DNA of 64,000 bases from an uncultured Bacteroidales bacterium (GCA_947168525.1 CAMVMG010000007.1:31543-95542), one strand, 5' to 3'; positions 1 through 9,675 are shown, counted from the first letter of the stretch. The notes: generated from the letters alone by a model not told the origin. Program-made: numbers and translations.

Positions 1-38
1 GAGACCGGCTGGTTATCCTGAACGATTGAAACTGATAT

Positions 39-1634
39 ATGAACGCAAACGAATTTGATGTCATCATTATCGGCGGCGGCATTACCGGAGCCGGCACCCA
101 GCGGGACTGCGCCATGCGCGGACTCCGCACGCTCCTGGTAGAACGTTCCGATATCGCCACGGGCGCCACCGGGCGCAACCACGGCCTGCTGCATTCCGGT
201 GCCCGCTACGCCGTAAACGACCCTGAATCGGCCCGGGAGTGTATCGAGGAGAACATGATCCTGCGGCGGATCGCCGCCCACTGTATCGACGAGACAGACG
301 GCCTGTTCATTACCCTGCCGGAGGACGACCTCGCTTACCAGGCCCGCTTCGTGGAAGCCTGCAAGCGTGCCGGAATCGCCGCGGAAGTGATCGACCCCTC
401 CGAGGCCCGGCGCCTGGAGCCCTCCGTGAATCCGGAGCTGATCGGGGCAGTCAAAGTACCGGACGGCAGTGTAGACCCTTTCCGCCTGTGCGCCGCCAAC
501 ATGCTGGATGCCAAACTCCATGGCGGCCAGGTGCGGCTGTACACGGAAGTCACGGGCTTCATCCGGGAGGGAAACACCCTCAAGGGCATCCATACCCGCC
601 ATCTCCAGAGCGGGGAAGAGGCCGACTTTTACGCCCCAGTCATCGTGAACGCCTGCGGCATCTGGGGCCACCATATCGCCGAAATGGCCGGCATCAAGAT
701 TGGGATGTACCCCGCGAAGGGAGCGCTGCTCATCTTCGCCCACCGGGTGAACAATGTGGTCATCAACCGTTGCCGCAAACCCTCCAATGCCGATATCCTG
801 GTGCCCGGAGACACCGTCTGCGTGATTGGCACCACCTCGACGCATATTCCCTTCGAGGAATGTGACAACGTGGCCGTGACCCCGGACGAAGTGAACCTGC
901 TCATCACGGAGGGCGTGAAGCTGGCACCCTCGCTCTCTTCCACCCGTATCCTCCGGGCTTATGCCGGCGTTCGTCCGCTGGTAAGTGCCGATGACGACCC
1001 TACAGGGCGGAACATCTCCCGGGGCATTGTCTGCCTGGACCACGAGGTGCGCGACGGCCTGAAGGGATTTGTCACCATCACCGGCGGTAAGCTCATGACC
1101 TACAGGCTCATGGCGGAGATGGCTACGGACCTGGTCTGCAAGAAGCTTGGGGTGGACAAGGCCTGCGAGACCGCCGCCACACCGCTGCCCGGCTCGGAGG
1201 AGAGTTCCTACGAGGCCGTGGCCAAGAAGATCTGGGAGGCGCCTTCCACCGCCCAGAAGGCCATGGCATCCCGCCTGGGCACCCGGGCCTCCCGGATCCG
1301 CAACAACACCCCCTACGACGACGCCCTCATCTGCGAGTGCGAAGAAGTGTCGGTCGGGGAGATCAATGCCGCCATCGAGCAGATGGACGTGAGCACCCTG
1401 ACAGACCTTCGCCGGCGCACCCGCATCGGCATGGGAACCTGTCAGGGAGAATTCTGCGCCTGCCGGGCAGCCAGCCTCCTGGCCAAAGCCCACGGCTGCG
1501 TGGAAAAGGAGCGGGCCGACCTGGCCAACTTCCTCAACGAGCGCTGGAAGGGTAATTATCCGATCAGCTGGGGAGACACCCTCCGCGAGGCCGAATACAC
1601 CCAGTGGGTTTACAAACACGTTTTAGGACTATGA
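39..1634 (+). CDS. glpA: Anaerobic glycerol-3-phosphate dehydrogenase, subunit A (FAD protein)
   Basis: Catalytic FAD subunit that oxidises sn-glycerol-3-phosphate to dihydroxyacetone phosphate, working with GlpB and the membrane anchor GlpC. Seen: an N-terminal dinucleotide-binding motif (IIIGGGITGAG, about residues 10-20), a DAO-type oxidoreductase fold, and a C-terminal BFD-like [2Fe-2S] region with CEC near residue 432 and GTCQGEFC near 468. The 531-aa length fits the long GlpA form with this extra iron-sulfur domain. The ATG at 39 starts directly before the FAD motif. Its stop overlaps the glpB start (ATGA), so the two are probably translationally coupled. The upstream end of the operon lies outside the window, so any glpK or promoter there is not visible. 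Confidence 0.95.
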   Translation: MNANEFDVIIIGGGITGAGTQRDCAMRGLRTLLVERSDIATGATGRNHGLLHSGARYAVNDPESARECIEENMILRRIAAHCIDETDGLFITLPEDDLAYQARFVEACKRAGIAAEVIDPSEARRLEPSVNPELIGAVKVPDGSVDPFRLCAANMLDAKLHGGQVRLYTEVTGFIREGNTLKGIHTRHLQSGEEADFYAPVIVNACGIWGHHIAEMAGIKIGMYPAKGALLIFAHRVNNVVINRCRKPSNADILVPGDTVCVIGTTSTHIPFEECDNVAVTPDEVNLLITEGVKLAPSLSSTRILRAYAGVRPLVSADDDPTGRNISRGIVCLDHEVRDGLKGFVTITGGKLMTYRLMAEMATDLVCKKLGVDKACETAATPLPGSEESSYEAVAKKIWEAPSTAQKAMASRLGTRASRIRNNTPYDDALICECEEVSVGEINAAIEQMDVSTLTDLRRRTRIGMGTCQGEFCACRAASLLAKAHGCVEKERADLANFLNERWKGNYPISWGDTLREAEYTQWVYKHVLGL

Positions 1635-2752
1635 AATTCGATACAGTCATCATAGGCGGCGGCCTGGCCGGACTGGTTGCGGGCATCAGCCTGCAGCGCA
1701 AGGGGCAGAGCACGGCCATCGTGAGCACGGGGCAGAACGCCCTGCACTTCTTTTCAGGCAGCTTCGAATCCATGCAGGAGGCACCCCCCGAGATGCTCAG
1801 CGTGTTTGGGGATGCCGGCATCCGCCTGCATTACCAGGAAGGCGTGCGCCTGATGCCACTGGGCAGTTTCCGCCCGTCCTGCCTCTCGCTGGAAGACATC
1901 TCGCTCTTCAGTTCTCCGCAATTTGCACGGAAAGTCCTGGTAGTGAACTTTATGGGCTACCACGACTTTTTCTCCTCCTTCCTGGCGGAAGGCCTGGAAA
2001 AACAGGGCATGCAGTGCCGGATCCGCTTGCTGAACCTGCCGGAACTGGAAAAACTGGAACAGAGCCCCAGCGAAATGCGCTCCGTCCAGATTGCCCGCAC
2101 CATGGACCGCATTTGGGAAAAGGTGGTGCAGGAAGTGCGCGTCCTGCTCAAGGACGAAGACACGGTGGTGCTGCCCCAGGTGTTCGGCCTGCAGGACACC
2201 TCCGTCCCCGGTCGCATCAAACAGGGCATTCCCGCCCAGGTGGTCTTCTGCGGCACGCAGCCGCCGTCGGTCCCCGGAATCCGTACGCAGATGCTGCTCA
2301 AGCGCCGCTACGAGGTCCTGGGCGGCACCTACCTGATGGGGGACGAGGCCGTAGAAGCACACGTGCACGAAGCGCGCGTTCACAGTATCCGCACCAGGAA
2401 TCTGGACAGCCATTACCTGGAGGCCGGCCACTTTATCCTGGCTACGGGCGGTCTCTTCTCCAAGGGACTCCGCTCCAATCCCTTCAGTATCTTCGAGCCC
2501 GTGTTCGGCCTGGATGTAGATTACAACCCGGACCGCAACGCCTGGTACGACAAAAACTTCGCCGCCGATCAGCCGTACATGGCCTATGGCGTCAAAACCG
2601 ACGCCACCCTGCACGCCCTGTCCGGGGGAATCCCCTTCGAGAACCTGTTTGCGATTGGCTCTGTCCTGGGGCAGACGCATCCGGAACTGGGGCAGGCCGG
2701 GGGACTGGCGGTTCGCAGCGCGCTGGAGGTCGTAGACCAAATCATGAAATAG
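1631..2752 (+). CDS. glpB: Anaerobic glycerol-3-phosphate dehydrogenase, subunit B
   Basis: Second flavoprotein subunit of the GlpABC complex, thought to pass electrons from GlpA towards GlpC. The protein starts MKFDTVIIGGGLAGL, with the nucleotide-binding motif at residues 8-13. It ends with a FAD-binding segment of the succinate dehydrogenase/fumarate reductase type (ENLFAIGSVLG, then GQAGGLAV). I chose the ATG at 1631, which overlaps the glpA stop as ATGA. The in-frame ATG at 1604 lies inside glpA and would add nine unrelated residues. The protein is 373 aa, a little shorter than the E. coli protein. It is followed 13 nt later by glpC. Confidence 0.93.
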   Translation: MKFDTVIIGGGLAGLVAGISLQRKGQSTAIVSTGQNALHFFSGSFESMQEAPPEMLSVFGDAGIRLHYQEGVRLMPLGSFRPSCLSLEDISLFSSPQFARKVLVVNFMGYHDFFSSFLAEGLEKQGMQCRIRLLNLPELEKLEQSPSEMRSVQIARTMDRIWEKVVQEVRVLLKDEDTVVLPQVFGLQDTSVPGRIKQGIPAQVVFCGTQPPSVPGIRTQMLLKRRYEVLGGTYLMGDEAVEAHVHEARVHSIRTRNLDSHYLEAGHFILATGGLFSKGLRSNPFSIFEPVFGLDVDYNPDRNAWYDKNFAADQPYMAYGVKTDATLHALSGGIPFENLFAIGSVLGQTHPELGQAGGLAVRSALEVVDQIMK

Positions 2753-2765
2753 GGGAGGAACGTCG

Positions 2766-3989
2766 ATGAAACTGCAAGAAATCACCCAGAGCAAATACAA
2801 TTTCGAAGAGTGCATGAAGTGCACCGTGTGCACGGCCTACTGTCCTGTACTGCAGGTAAATCCCCTGTATCCGGGGCCCAAGCAGGCCGGTCCGGACGGT
2901 GAGCGGCTTCGCCTCAAGGACCCTTACTTCTTCAATTACGCCCTGAAGTACTGCCTCAATTGCAAGCGCTGCGAGGTAGCCTGCCCGTCCGGGGTAAATG
3001 TGGCCGACCTTATCCAGGCCGCCCGCATCAAGTACGAGCACACCCAGCCCAAGCTGCGGGACCAGATCCTGGCCTCGACAGATTTCATGGGAAAGCTGGC
3101 CCGTCCGTTCGCCCCCATCGTGAACAGGGTCACCGGCCTGGGCATCACCAAGACCGCCCTGGACGCGATGCTCAAGATAGACCGGCAGCGTACTTTCCCC
3201 AAGTACAGTGCGAGCAGCTTCGAGTTCTGGCTCCGGCACCGGGAAAAGGAGCAGTCGGCCTTCCCGGAGAAGGTGGCCTACTTCCACGGCTGCTATGTGA
3301 ACTACAATTATCCCAAGCTGGGGAAAGACCTGGTAAAGGTGCTCAATGCCCTGGGTGTAGGTGTAGAACTGCTGGAGAAGGAAAAGTGCTGCGGTATTGC
3401 CATGATTACCAACGGCATGTCCGACAAAGCCACCAGGAACGCCGTCCACAACGTGGAAGTGCTCCGGAAGGCGGTCGTGGACAAAGGCCTGAAGGTAGTA
3501 ACCACCTCGTCCACCTGCTCCCTTACCCTCCGGGACGAGTATCCCCATCTGCTCAACGTGGACAATGCCGATGTCCGGGATTCCATCCTTGTCGCCAGCC
3601 GCTTCATCTTCGAGAAACTGGAGAAGGGCGCCACGCTCAAGTTCCGCCCGGACTTCCACCGGAAAATCGCCTATCACACCCCCTGCCACATGGAAAAGAT
3701 GGGATGGGGCGTGTTCTCGGAGAAACTGCTCCGCATGATTCCCGGCGTGGAGTTCACCCTGCTGGATTCGGCCTGCTGCGGAATTGCGGGCACCTATGGA
3801 TTCAAGAAAGAGAACTATGCCGCTTCACAGGCTATCGGCGCTCCGCTGTTCGATCAAATCCGCAGCGTGAACCCGGATCTGGTAGCCTGCGACTGCGAAA
3901 CCTGCAAATGGCAGATCGAGATGAGCACCGGCTACCCTGTGGCCAATCCCATCTCCATCCTGGCCGACGCCCTGGAAACTGAAAAATAA
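2766..3989 (+). CDS. glpC: Anaerobic glycerol-3-phosphate dehydrogenase, subunit C (iron-sulfur)
   Basis: Iron-sulfur subunit that docks GlpAB to the membrane and passes electrons to quinone. Two [4Fe-4S] ferredoxin motifs are visible: C16-x2-C19-x2-C22-x3-C26-P and C63-x2-C66-x2-C69-x3-C73-P. They are followed by two CCG-type cysteine-rich domains (HGCYVNYNYPKLG with EKCCG, then HTPCHMEKMGWG with DSACCG), as in heterodisulfide-reductase-like subunits. The 407-aa length is normal for GlpC. It lies between glpB and glpT with gaps of 13 nt each, so one transcript is likely. Confidence 0.94.
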   Translation: MKLQEITQSKYNFEECMKCTVCTAYCPVLQVNPLYPGPKQAGPDGERLRLKDPYFFNYALKYCLNCKRCEVACPSGVNVADLIQAARIKYEHTQPKLRDQILASTDFMGKLARPFAPIVNRVTGLGITKTALDAMLKIDRQRTFPKYSASSFEFWLRHREKEQSAFPEKVAYFHGCYVNYNYPKLGKDLVKVLNALGVGVELLEKEKCCGIAMITNGMSDKATRNAVHNVEVLRKAVVDKGLKVVTTSSTCSLTLRDEYPHLLNVDNADVRDSILVASRFIFEKLEKGATLKFRPDFHRKIAYHTPCHMEKMGWGVFSEKLLRMIPGVEFTLLDSACCGIAGTYGFKKENYAASQAIGAPLFDQIRSVNPDLVACDCETCKWQIEMSTGYPVANPISILADALETEK

Positions 3990-4002
3990 GAGAAAGATAA
4001 GC

Positions 4003-5388
4003 ATGCTGAAACAATTGCTCAAACAACCCTCCTACAAACCGGCGGAAACAGGCCCCGAGGCCGATGCCAAGTACAAACGCCTGCGCCTTCAGGTCTTCAT
4101 CGGCGCCTTTATCGGCTATGCCGGATTCTATCTGGTACGGAAAAACCTTTCCATGGCCATCCCGGCCATGGCACCCCTGGGATTCGACAAAACCGAACTG
4201 GGCTTTGTCCTGGGTCTGAATGCTGCGGCCTACGCCCTCTCCAAGTTCCTGATGGGCAGCGTGAGCGACCGCTCCAATGCCCGGGTGTTCCTGCCCCTGG
4301 GACTGGTGCTCACGGCCGTTTCCATGTGCTTCATGATTGTGCCCATCCAGGCTATCGGCGCAGACCACAAAGGCCTGGCCATTCTGGTGATGGGCGTGCT
4401 GAACGCCCTCGTGGGTTGGTTCAACGGCATGGGCTGGCCTCCCTGCGGCCGGGTGATGACCCACTGGTTCTCCGTCAGCGAGCGGGGCACCAAGATGAGC
4501 ATCTGGAACTGTGCGCACAACGTGGGCGGCGCCCTGGTGGGCCCCATGGCCACCTATGGCGCCATCTGGTTCGGCAGTTGGTTCTACGGCGCCCATTCGG
4601 AGCTGTACTTCCTCATTGGCACCTTTGCTTTTCCGGCGGCGGTAGCCCTTTTCATCGCCCTGCTGGCCTATATCCTGCTGCGCGATACGCCCCAGTCCTG
4701 CGGACTTCCCTCCGTGGAAGAGTGGCGGAACGACTATCCCAAAAACTACTCGGCCAAGCATGAAGAAACCCTTACCACCAAGGAGATTTTCTTCCAGTAC
4801 GTGCTTAACAACAAGTTCCTCTGGTACATTGCCCTGGCCAATGCCTTCGTGTACATGGTCAGGTACGGCTGTCTGGACTGGGCACCATCCATCCTGACGG
4901 AAAAGGGAATCGATCTCAAGAGCGCCGGATGGGCCTATTTCGCCTACGAGTTCGCCGCCATTCCAGGCACTCTCCTCTGCGGCTGGCTGTCGGACAAGCT
5001 GTTCCATGGCCGCCGGGCCCTTCCCACCATGCTGTTCATGGCCCTGGTGATGGTTTTCATCATTCTGTACTGGCTGTTTATCGACAACCTTACCGTGGTC
5101 ATTATCTGCCTGATCGGTATCGGCTTCTTCATCTACGGACCGGTGATGCTCATCGGCGTGCAGGCGCTGGACCTGGCTCCCAAGAATGCCTCCGGCACGG
5201 CCGCCGGCCTCACGGGCTTCTTCGGCTATTTCTTCGGGACCTTCCTCCTGGCCAACACAGTTATCGGCTGGGTGGCCCAGACAGCGGGCTGGAGCTGGAC
5301 GTTCCTGCTGCTGATTGCCGCCTGCCTGCTGGCCATTTTCTTCATGGGCCTCACCTACAAGGAAGAACAGTATCTGGTACACAAATAG
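4003..5388 (+). CDS. glpT: Glycerol-3-phosphate transporter (MFS, OPA family)
   Basis: Inner-membrane antiporter that imports glycerol-3-phosphate in exchange for phosphate. Seen: 461 aa with about twelve hydrophobic segments. Near the N terminus is the organophosphate:phosphate antiporter pattern (GYAGFYLVRKNLSMAIPAM, residues ~35-55, with the arginine next to TM1), and then GWFNGMGWPPCGRVMTHW, a GlpT/UhpT-type signature. The last gene of the classic glp set, it gives the dehydrogenase complex its substrate without needing glycerol kinase. UhpT-type hexose-phosphate uptake is the alternative, but the operon context favours GlpT. Confidence 0.93.
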   Translation: MLKQLLKQPSYKPAETGPEADAKYKRLRLQVFIGAFIGYAGFYLVRKNLSMAIPAMAPLGFDKTELGFVLGLNAAAYALSKFLMGSVSDRSNARVFLPLGLVLTAVSMCFMIVPIQAIGADHKGLAILVMGVLNALVGWFNGMGWPPCGRVMTHWFSVSERGTKMSIWNCAHNVGGALVGPMATYGAIWFGSWFYGAHSELYFLIGTFAFPAAVALFIALLAYILLRDTPQSCGLPSVEEWRNDYPKNYSAKHEETLTTKEIFFQYVLNNKFLWYIALANAFVYMVRYGCLDWAPSILTEKGIDLKSAGWAYFAYEFAAIPGTLLCGWLSDKLFHGRRALPTMLFMALVMVFIILYWLFIDNLTVVIICLIGIGFFIYGPVMLIGVQALDLAPKNASGTAAGLTGFFGYFFGTFLLANTVIGWVAQTAGWSWTFLLLIAACLLAIFFMGLTYKEEQYLVHK

Positions 5389-5391
5389 GCC

Positions 5392-6366
5392 ATGGAATTC
5401 TACGAGTATGCGCGGCCGGAGCTGATGGCCGGGAAAAAGATCCTGTATTTTCACGGCTTCGCATCGGCCGGCTCCACGGGTACGGCCCAGCGGCTGCGCA
5501 CGCTGATGCCCGCAGCTACTGTCATTTCTCCGGATGTGCCTGTTGAGCCGCTGGAAGCGCTGGACTTCCTGCACCGGCTCTGCGAGAAAGAGCAGCCGGA
5601 CCTGATTGTGGGCACCTCCATGGGCGGCATGTTCGCGGAGCAAATGGCCGGGTTCCACCGCATCTGCGTCAATCCGGCCCTGAACCTGGCCGAGACAATC
5701 AGGAAGAACATGGGCCTGGGGAAGATGGAGTTCCAGAATCCCCGGGCCGACGGACAGACGTCGTTCCTGGTGACCAAAGGCCTGCTGGAAGACTTCCGGA
5801 AGGTGACGGAACAGAAATTCCGGAGTGACGACTCAGACCTGGTCTGGGGACTCTTCGGGCGGGAAGATACCTTGGTGGATACCTATGGGGAGTTCCATGC
5901 CCATTACCGCCAGGCCATCCGCTTCAACGGGGAGCACCGGCTCAACGAAAAAGCCATCCTGCATGCCCTTCTGCCCGTAATCCAGTGGGTGGACGACCGC
6001 CAGGAAAAGCGCAGCCGGAAAACGGTCCTCATCAATGTGGACGACGTCCTGCTGGACACCCGGAACGGCAATCCCGTGAACGACGCCGTGAAGGGCTTCA
6101 ACAGCCTTTGCCGGCACTACGACGTGTATCTGCTCTGCCAGGAAGACCGGCAGGCGTGGATCGACCGATGGCTGGACGTACCCGCCTGGGACCGGGTAAT
6201 CCTGACCACCCATAAAGAGTTGCTGCTGGGGGACTATCTGATTGATGCCCACAGCGGGGAAGCAGGCGGAAAGTCTTTCATGGGTACGGTGGTCCCCTTT
6301 GGGGAAGAGCCCTTCCGGAACTGGGCGCAGACCTCCGGGTTCTTCGGGCGGCTGGGAGGCCAGTAG
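5392..6366 (+). CDS. YqiA-like esterase fused to a HAD-like domain
   Basis: Two-part cytoplasmic protein of 324 aa. Residues 1 to ~200 resemble the YqiA/YcfP alpha/beta hydrolases: YFHGFASAGSTGT at 19-31 and the nucleophile elbow GTSMGG with Ser76. Residues ~205-324 begin KTVLINVDDVLLDT, which resembles HAD motif I of NT5C-type 5'-nucleotidases (DxDxVL/T), followed by a Rossmann-like segment. In motif I the first residue is Asn-Val-Asp-Asp rather than a clear DxD, so phosphatase activity is uncertain. It starts 3 nt after glpT and is probably co-transcribed. A role in removing acyl or phosphate groups from glycerol compounds would be inference only. Confidence 0.7.
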   Translation: MEFYEYARPELMAGKKILYFHGFASAGSTGTAQRLRTLMPAATVISPDVPVEPLEALDFLHRLCEKEQPDLIVGTSMGGMFAEQMAGFHRICVNPALNLAETIRKNMGLGKMEFQNPRADGQTSFLVTKGLLEDFRKVTEQKFRSDDSDLVWGLFGREDTLVDTYGEFHAHYRQAIRFNGEHRLNEKAILHALLPVIQWVDDRQEKRSRKTVLINVDDVLLDTRNGNPVNDAVKGFNSLCRHYDVYLLCQEDRQAWIDRWLDVPAWDRVILTTHKELLLGDYLIDAHSGEAGGKSFMGTVVPFGEEPFRNWAQTSGFFGRLGGQ

Positions 6367-6428
6367 CAGTTCATCGGAAAAAATCAACCGTTCGTCGCAG
6401 AAGGCTTGCACAAGAAAGGCCTTCGTTT

Positions 6429-6436
6429 TATATTTG
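6429..6436 (+). promoter_or_regulatory. -7 promoter box for malQ
   Basis: TATATTTG matches the Bacteroidetes TAnnTTTG -7 box. It lies 26 nt before the malQ ATG in the short gap after the glp operon, so malQ probably has its own transcript. The -33 element was not clearly identifiable. Confidence 0.5.
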
Positions 6437-6462
6437 TGAACTAACCAATTGTAACACAAGGC

Positions 6463-8901
6463 ATGAAAATCAAAATCAGCATCCGATACATCACCCGCTG
6501 GGGCGAGAAACTCTGCATCAATATCGGCCCCAAACGCCACGAGATGAAGTGCATGTACAGCGGAATCTGGGAGAAGGAACTTAGCAGCAAAGACTTCGCA
6601 GAAACGCATTCGTACATTTTCAGCGTTGTGGCAGACGGCAGGGAAGTCCGCAGGGAATGGAGGGAGCATACGCTCCGCCTTCCGGAATCCGGCCATCTGA
6701 ACATCCGGACACGCTGGATGGACCGGCCGGCCAATTCGGCCTTCTGGTCGTCGGCCTTCACAGATGTGATCTTTGCCCGCAACAAGGGGAAAGCCGGCAT
6801 GCAGAAAGGCAATGTCACCTTTGTCATCACGGCGGCGGAGGTGCGTCCGGACCAGGCTGTGGCCATCGCCGGCTCCAAGGGTAGCACGCTCCAGGGATGG
6901 GACAAGCCCCTCCTGATGGAAGACTGGAACTTCCCGTATTGGAGCATAGACCTGGAAGTGAAAGACGCCTTCGAATACAAGTTCCTGGTGGTGGACCGGA
7001 AAACGCTGAAACCGGTTGTGTGGGAAAGCGGCGAAAACCATCTCTTTGCAGAGATTCCGCCCGAGGGCACCCGTCTGGCCCTGGCCGATTTGGACCCCCG
7101 TTTTCCGATAATCCCCTGGCGCGGGGCCGGCGTGGCCATTCCCGTGTTCTCGCTGCGCAGCGAAGAAAGCTTCGGCATAGGGGAGTTCAACGACATTAAG
7201 AAGATGGTGGACTGGGCGGTAGCCACCGGACAGAACGTGATTCAGCTCCTGCCCATCAACGACACCACCATGACGCACACCTGGGTAGATTCTTATCCCT
7301 ACAACGCCAACTCTTCCTTCGCCCTGCACCCGCAGTTCCTGCACCTGCCCGCCCTGGGCGTCCGGGCCGACAAAACCTACAAGGCCCTGAAAGAGGAGCT
7401 CAACGCACTGGACAAAGTTGACTATGAAAGGGTGAACGAGTCCAAGACCCGCTATGTACGGAAAGCCTTTGAGAAAAGCGGGGCACAGGTCATGGAAAGT
7501 CCTGCCTATAAAGCTTTTGTCAAGGAAAACGCCTACTGGCTCCTGCCCTATGCCGCCTATTGTGTCCTGCGGGACAAACTGGGCACGGCGGACTTCTCCC
7601 AGTGGAAGACCTATGCCAAATTCAGCCGGAAGAAGCAGGAGGACATCCTGAAAGAAAATGCCTCCGAGGCCAATTTCCACTGTTATGTCCAGTTCCAGCT
7701 GGACGCCCAGCTAAAGGAGGCGGTCGCCTATGCCCACCGCCACGGCGTCATCCTGAAAGGAGACCTTCCCATCGGCGTAAGCCGCATCAGCTGCGACGCC
7801 TGGACCTTCCCGCAGCTCTTCCACATGGACAGCCAGGCGGGAGCACCGCCGGACGCCTTCGCCGTCGACGGACAGAACTGGGGTTTCCCTACCTACAACT
7901 GGGAAAAGATGGCCGAGGACGGCTTCCAGTGGTGGAAGAACCGTCTCCGCAAGATGAGTGAATACTTCGATGCTTTCCGGATCGACCACATCCTGGGCTT
8001 CTTCCGCATCTGGGAAATCCCGCTCCGCTACAAGACGGGCCTGATGGGCTACTTCAACCCGGCGCTTCCCTTCAGCGCGGAAGAGCTGCAGGAGCGGGGA
8101 TTCGACCTCTCCGACGGCCGGTACATCAAGCCGGAGGAGGGCTGGGAAGAGACTGACGTGCTCTTCATCGAGGATCCCCGGAAGAAAGGCTTCTACCATC
8201 CCCGGATTTCCGCCCCGCTTTCCAGCAAGGCCTATTTCGCCCTGGACGAATGGCATAAAGAGCGCTACAACCAGCTCTATAACGACTTCTTCTATCACCG
8301 CAACGACCAGTACTGGAAGGAGTCGGCCTACAGAAAACTACCCGCCCTGCTGGAATCTACCGGCATGCTCTCCTGCGGGGAAGACCTGGGCATGATCCCG
8401 GCCTGCGTTCCGGAAACCATGGCCGACCTGAACATCCTTTCGCTGGAAATCCAGCGCATGCCCAAGGATCCCAAGGTGATGTTCGCCAATCCGGCCGGCT
8501 ATCCCTATCTGTGCGTCTGCGCCACGGGCACCCACGATATGTCCCCGCTGCGAGCCTGGTGGGAGGAAGACCGCGGCCTCACGGACCGCTTCTACCATGA
8601 AATGCTGCACCATCTGGGAGACACCCCGTACTTCTGCGAGCCTTGGGTGTGTGAGCAGATCCTGTTCCAGCATCTGCAGTCGCCGGCCATGCTGGCTATA
8701 CTGCCGCTGCAGGACTGGATGTCCGTGGATGGGGATGCGCGGTATCCCGGGAACCCGGCCGACGAACGCATCAACGTGCCGGCAATCCCGCGCTACTACT
8801 GGCGCTTCCGGATGCACTGCACCCTGGAAAGCCTGCTGGCAAACAAGAAACTGAACAAACAGATCCGGTCCCTGGTCCTGTCTTCCGGACGCAACAAATA
8901 G
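6463..8901 (+). CDS. malQ: 4-alpha-glucanotransferase (amylomaltase) with N-terminal CBM20 domains, GH77
   Basis: Transfers alpha-1,4-glucan segments between maltodextrins in the cytoplasm and releases glucose. The first ~250 residues form two beta-rich starch-binding modules of the CBM20 type (the second contains VTFVITAAEVRPDQAVAIAGS and a conserved WDKPLLM stretch), as in plant DPE2-like enzymes. GH77 follows: FGIGEFNDI, LPINDTTMTH, the nucleophile region FDAFRIDHILGFFRIW, the acid/base region SCGEDLGMIP, and THDMSPLR with the transition-state Asp. Length is 812 aa. The ATG follows a -7 box by 26 nt. It ends 4 nt from the convergent response-regulator gene, and lies next to the starch locus where its substrate would be generated. 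Confidence 0.93.
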   Translation: MKIKISIRYITRWGEKLCINIGPKRHEMKCMYSGIWEKELSSKDFAETHSYIFSVVADGREVRREWREHTLRLPESGHLNIRTRWMDRPANSAFWSSAFTDVIFARNKGKAGMQKGNVTFVITAAEVRPDQAVAIAGSKGSTLQGWDKPLLMEDWNFPYWSIDLEVKDAFEYKFLVVDRKTLKPVVWESGENHLFAEIPPEGTRLALADLDPRFPIIPWRGAGVAIPVFSLRSEESFGIGEFNDIKKMVDWAVATGQNVIQLLPINDTTMTHTWVDSYPYNANSSFALHPQFLHLPALGVRADKTYKALKEELNALDKVDYERVNESKTRYVRKAFEKSGAQVMESPAYKAFVKENAYWLLPYAAYCVLRDKLGTADFSQWKTYAKFSRKKQEDILKENASEANFHCYVQFQLDAQLKEAVAYAHRHGVILKGDLPIGVSRISCDAWTFPQLFHMDSQAGAPPDAFAVDGQNWGFPTYNWEKMAEDGFQWWKNRLRKMSEYFDAFRIDHILGFFRIWEIPLRYKTGLMGYFNPALPFSAEELQERGFDLSDGRYIKPEEGWEETDVLFIEDPRKKGFYHPRISAPLSSKAYFALDEWHKERYNQLYNDFFYHRNDQYWKESAYRKLPALLESTGMLSCGEDLGMIPACVPETMADLNILSLEIQRMPKDPKVMFANPAGYPYLCVCATGTHDMSPLRAWWEEDRGLTDRFYHEMLHHLGDTPYFCEPWVCEQILFQHLQSPAMLAILPLQDWMSVDGDARYPGNPADERINVPAIPRYYWRFRMHCTLESLLANKKLNKQIRSLVLSSGRNK

Positions 8902-8905
8902 GGGA

Positions 8906-9673
8906 CTACTGCTGAAGCCAGTCCAAGAAGGAATCTACCCGGGCCCGGGAAACCGTGAGGTCCAGATTCCCCTTGAACTTGACGCTGGGAATGACGCGGA
9001 GGCGGCTGCCGACTAGTTTGGTCACGCTGTCTACCGCGTCTTCCGCAATGATGCAGCTGCGGGAAATCCGGAAAAAGCGGCGGGTGTCCATCTGCTGCTC
9101 GATGGTGTCCAGGGATTCGTCCAGCACGAAAGAAGTGCCGTCGGCCCTGACTACATAGGAATTCTTGGCCTCGGAATAGAAAAAGGCAATTTCCTTGGCC
9201 CTGAGGGGTACGATCCGGTCGTTCAGGCGGATCAGGTATTTTTCCTTCACGGAGGCCGACGGATCCCGGGCGGGAACCGGGATGTCCAGATGCGCCGCCT
9301 CTGCGCGGAAAACCGCCCGGCGCAGGTCTTCCGGCTCGATGGGCTTTAACAGATAGTCCAGCGAATTCACCTCAAAAGCCTTGACTGCATAGCTGTCGTA
9401 GGCCGTGGTCATGATAACCTGTCCCTTGATGTCCACCTTGTCAAAAATCTGGAAACTATTGCCGTCCTGCAGTTCCACGTCCATAAAGATGATGTCGGGA
9501 GCCGGCCGGTCCGGAACGCTGCCGTCGTGTGCTTTGAGCCATTCCACAGAGGCCACTACCGAGGCGGCACAACCCAGTACTTCAATCTCCGGGAACTGGG
9601 ACGAGAGCAGATTCTGCAGGATCCTTTGTGCACGAGGCTCATCTTCAATGATGAAAGCGGTGAGTTTCTGCAT
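8906..9673 (-). CDS. LytTR-family response regulator
   Basis: DNA-binding response regulator of 255 aa. An N-terminal receiver domain begins KLTAFIIEDEPRAQ. Its probable phosphoacceptor is Asp in IIFMDVELQDG, and the conserved switch and lysine lie in SLDYLLKPIEP. The C-terminal LytTR domain contains NDRIVPLRAKEIAFFYSEAK and FFRISRSCIIAEDAV. The ATG at 9673 lies 2 nt past the stop of the sensor kinase gene upstream of it, so they form one operon. Because the pair sits between malQ and the Sus-like locus, transcribed away from it, it is a reasonable candidate regulator of glucan use; that target is inference. Confidence 0.92.
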   Translation of the reverse strand: MQKLTAFIIEDEPRAQRILQNLLSSQFPEIEVLGCAASVVASVEWLKAHDGSVPDRPAPDIIFMDVELQDGNSFQIFDKVDIKGQVIMTTAYDSYAVKAFEVNSLDYLLKPIEPEDLRRAVFRAEAAHLDIPVPARDPSASVKEKYLIRLNDRIVPLRAKEIAFFYSEAKNSYVVRADGTSFVLDESLDTIEQQMDTRRFFRISRSCIIAEDAVDSVTKLVGSRLRVIPSVKFKGNLDLTVSRARVDSFLDWLQQ

Positions 9674-9675
9674 AA

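Noticed and set aside
1..38. Possible 3' end of an upstream gene before glpA (a short frame DRLVILND ending at 29)
   Set aside because: Too short to assign to any gene; glpK would be a guess.
2742..7680. Long minus-strand open frames (300-615 codons) opposite glp and malQ genes
   Set aside because: They are antisense shadows caused by high GC, and the plus-strand proteins are unmistakable.
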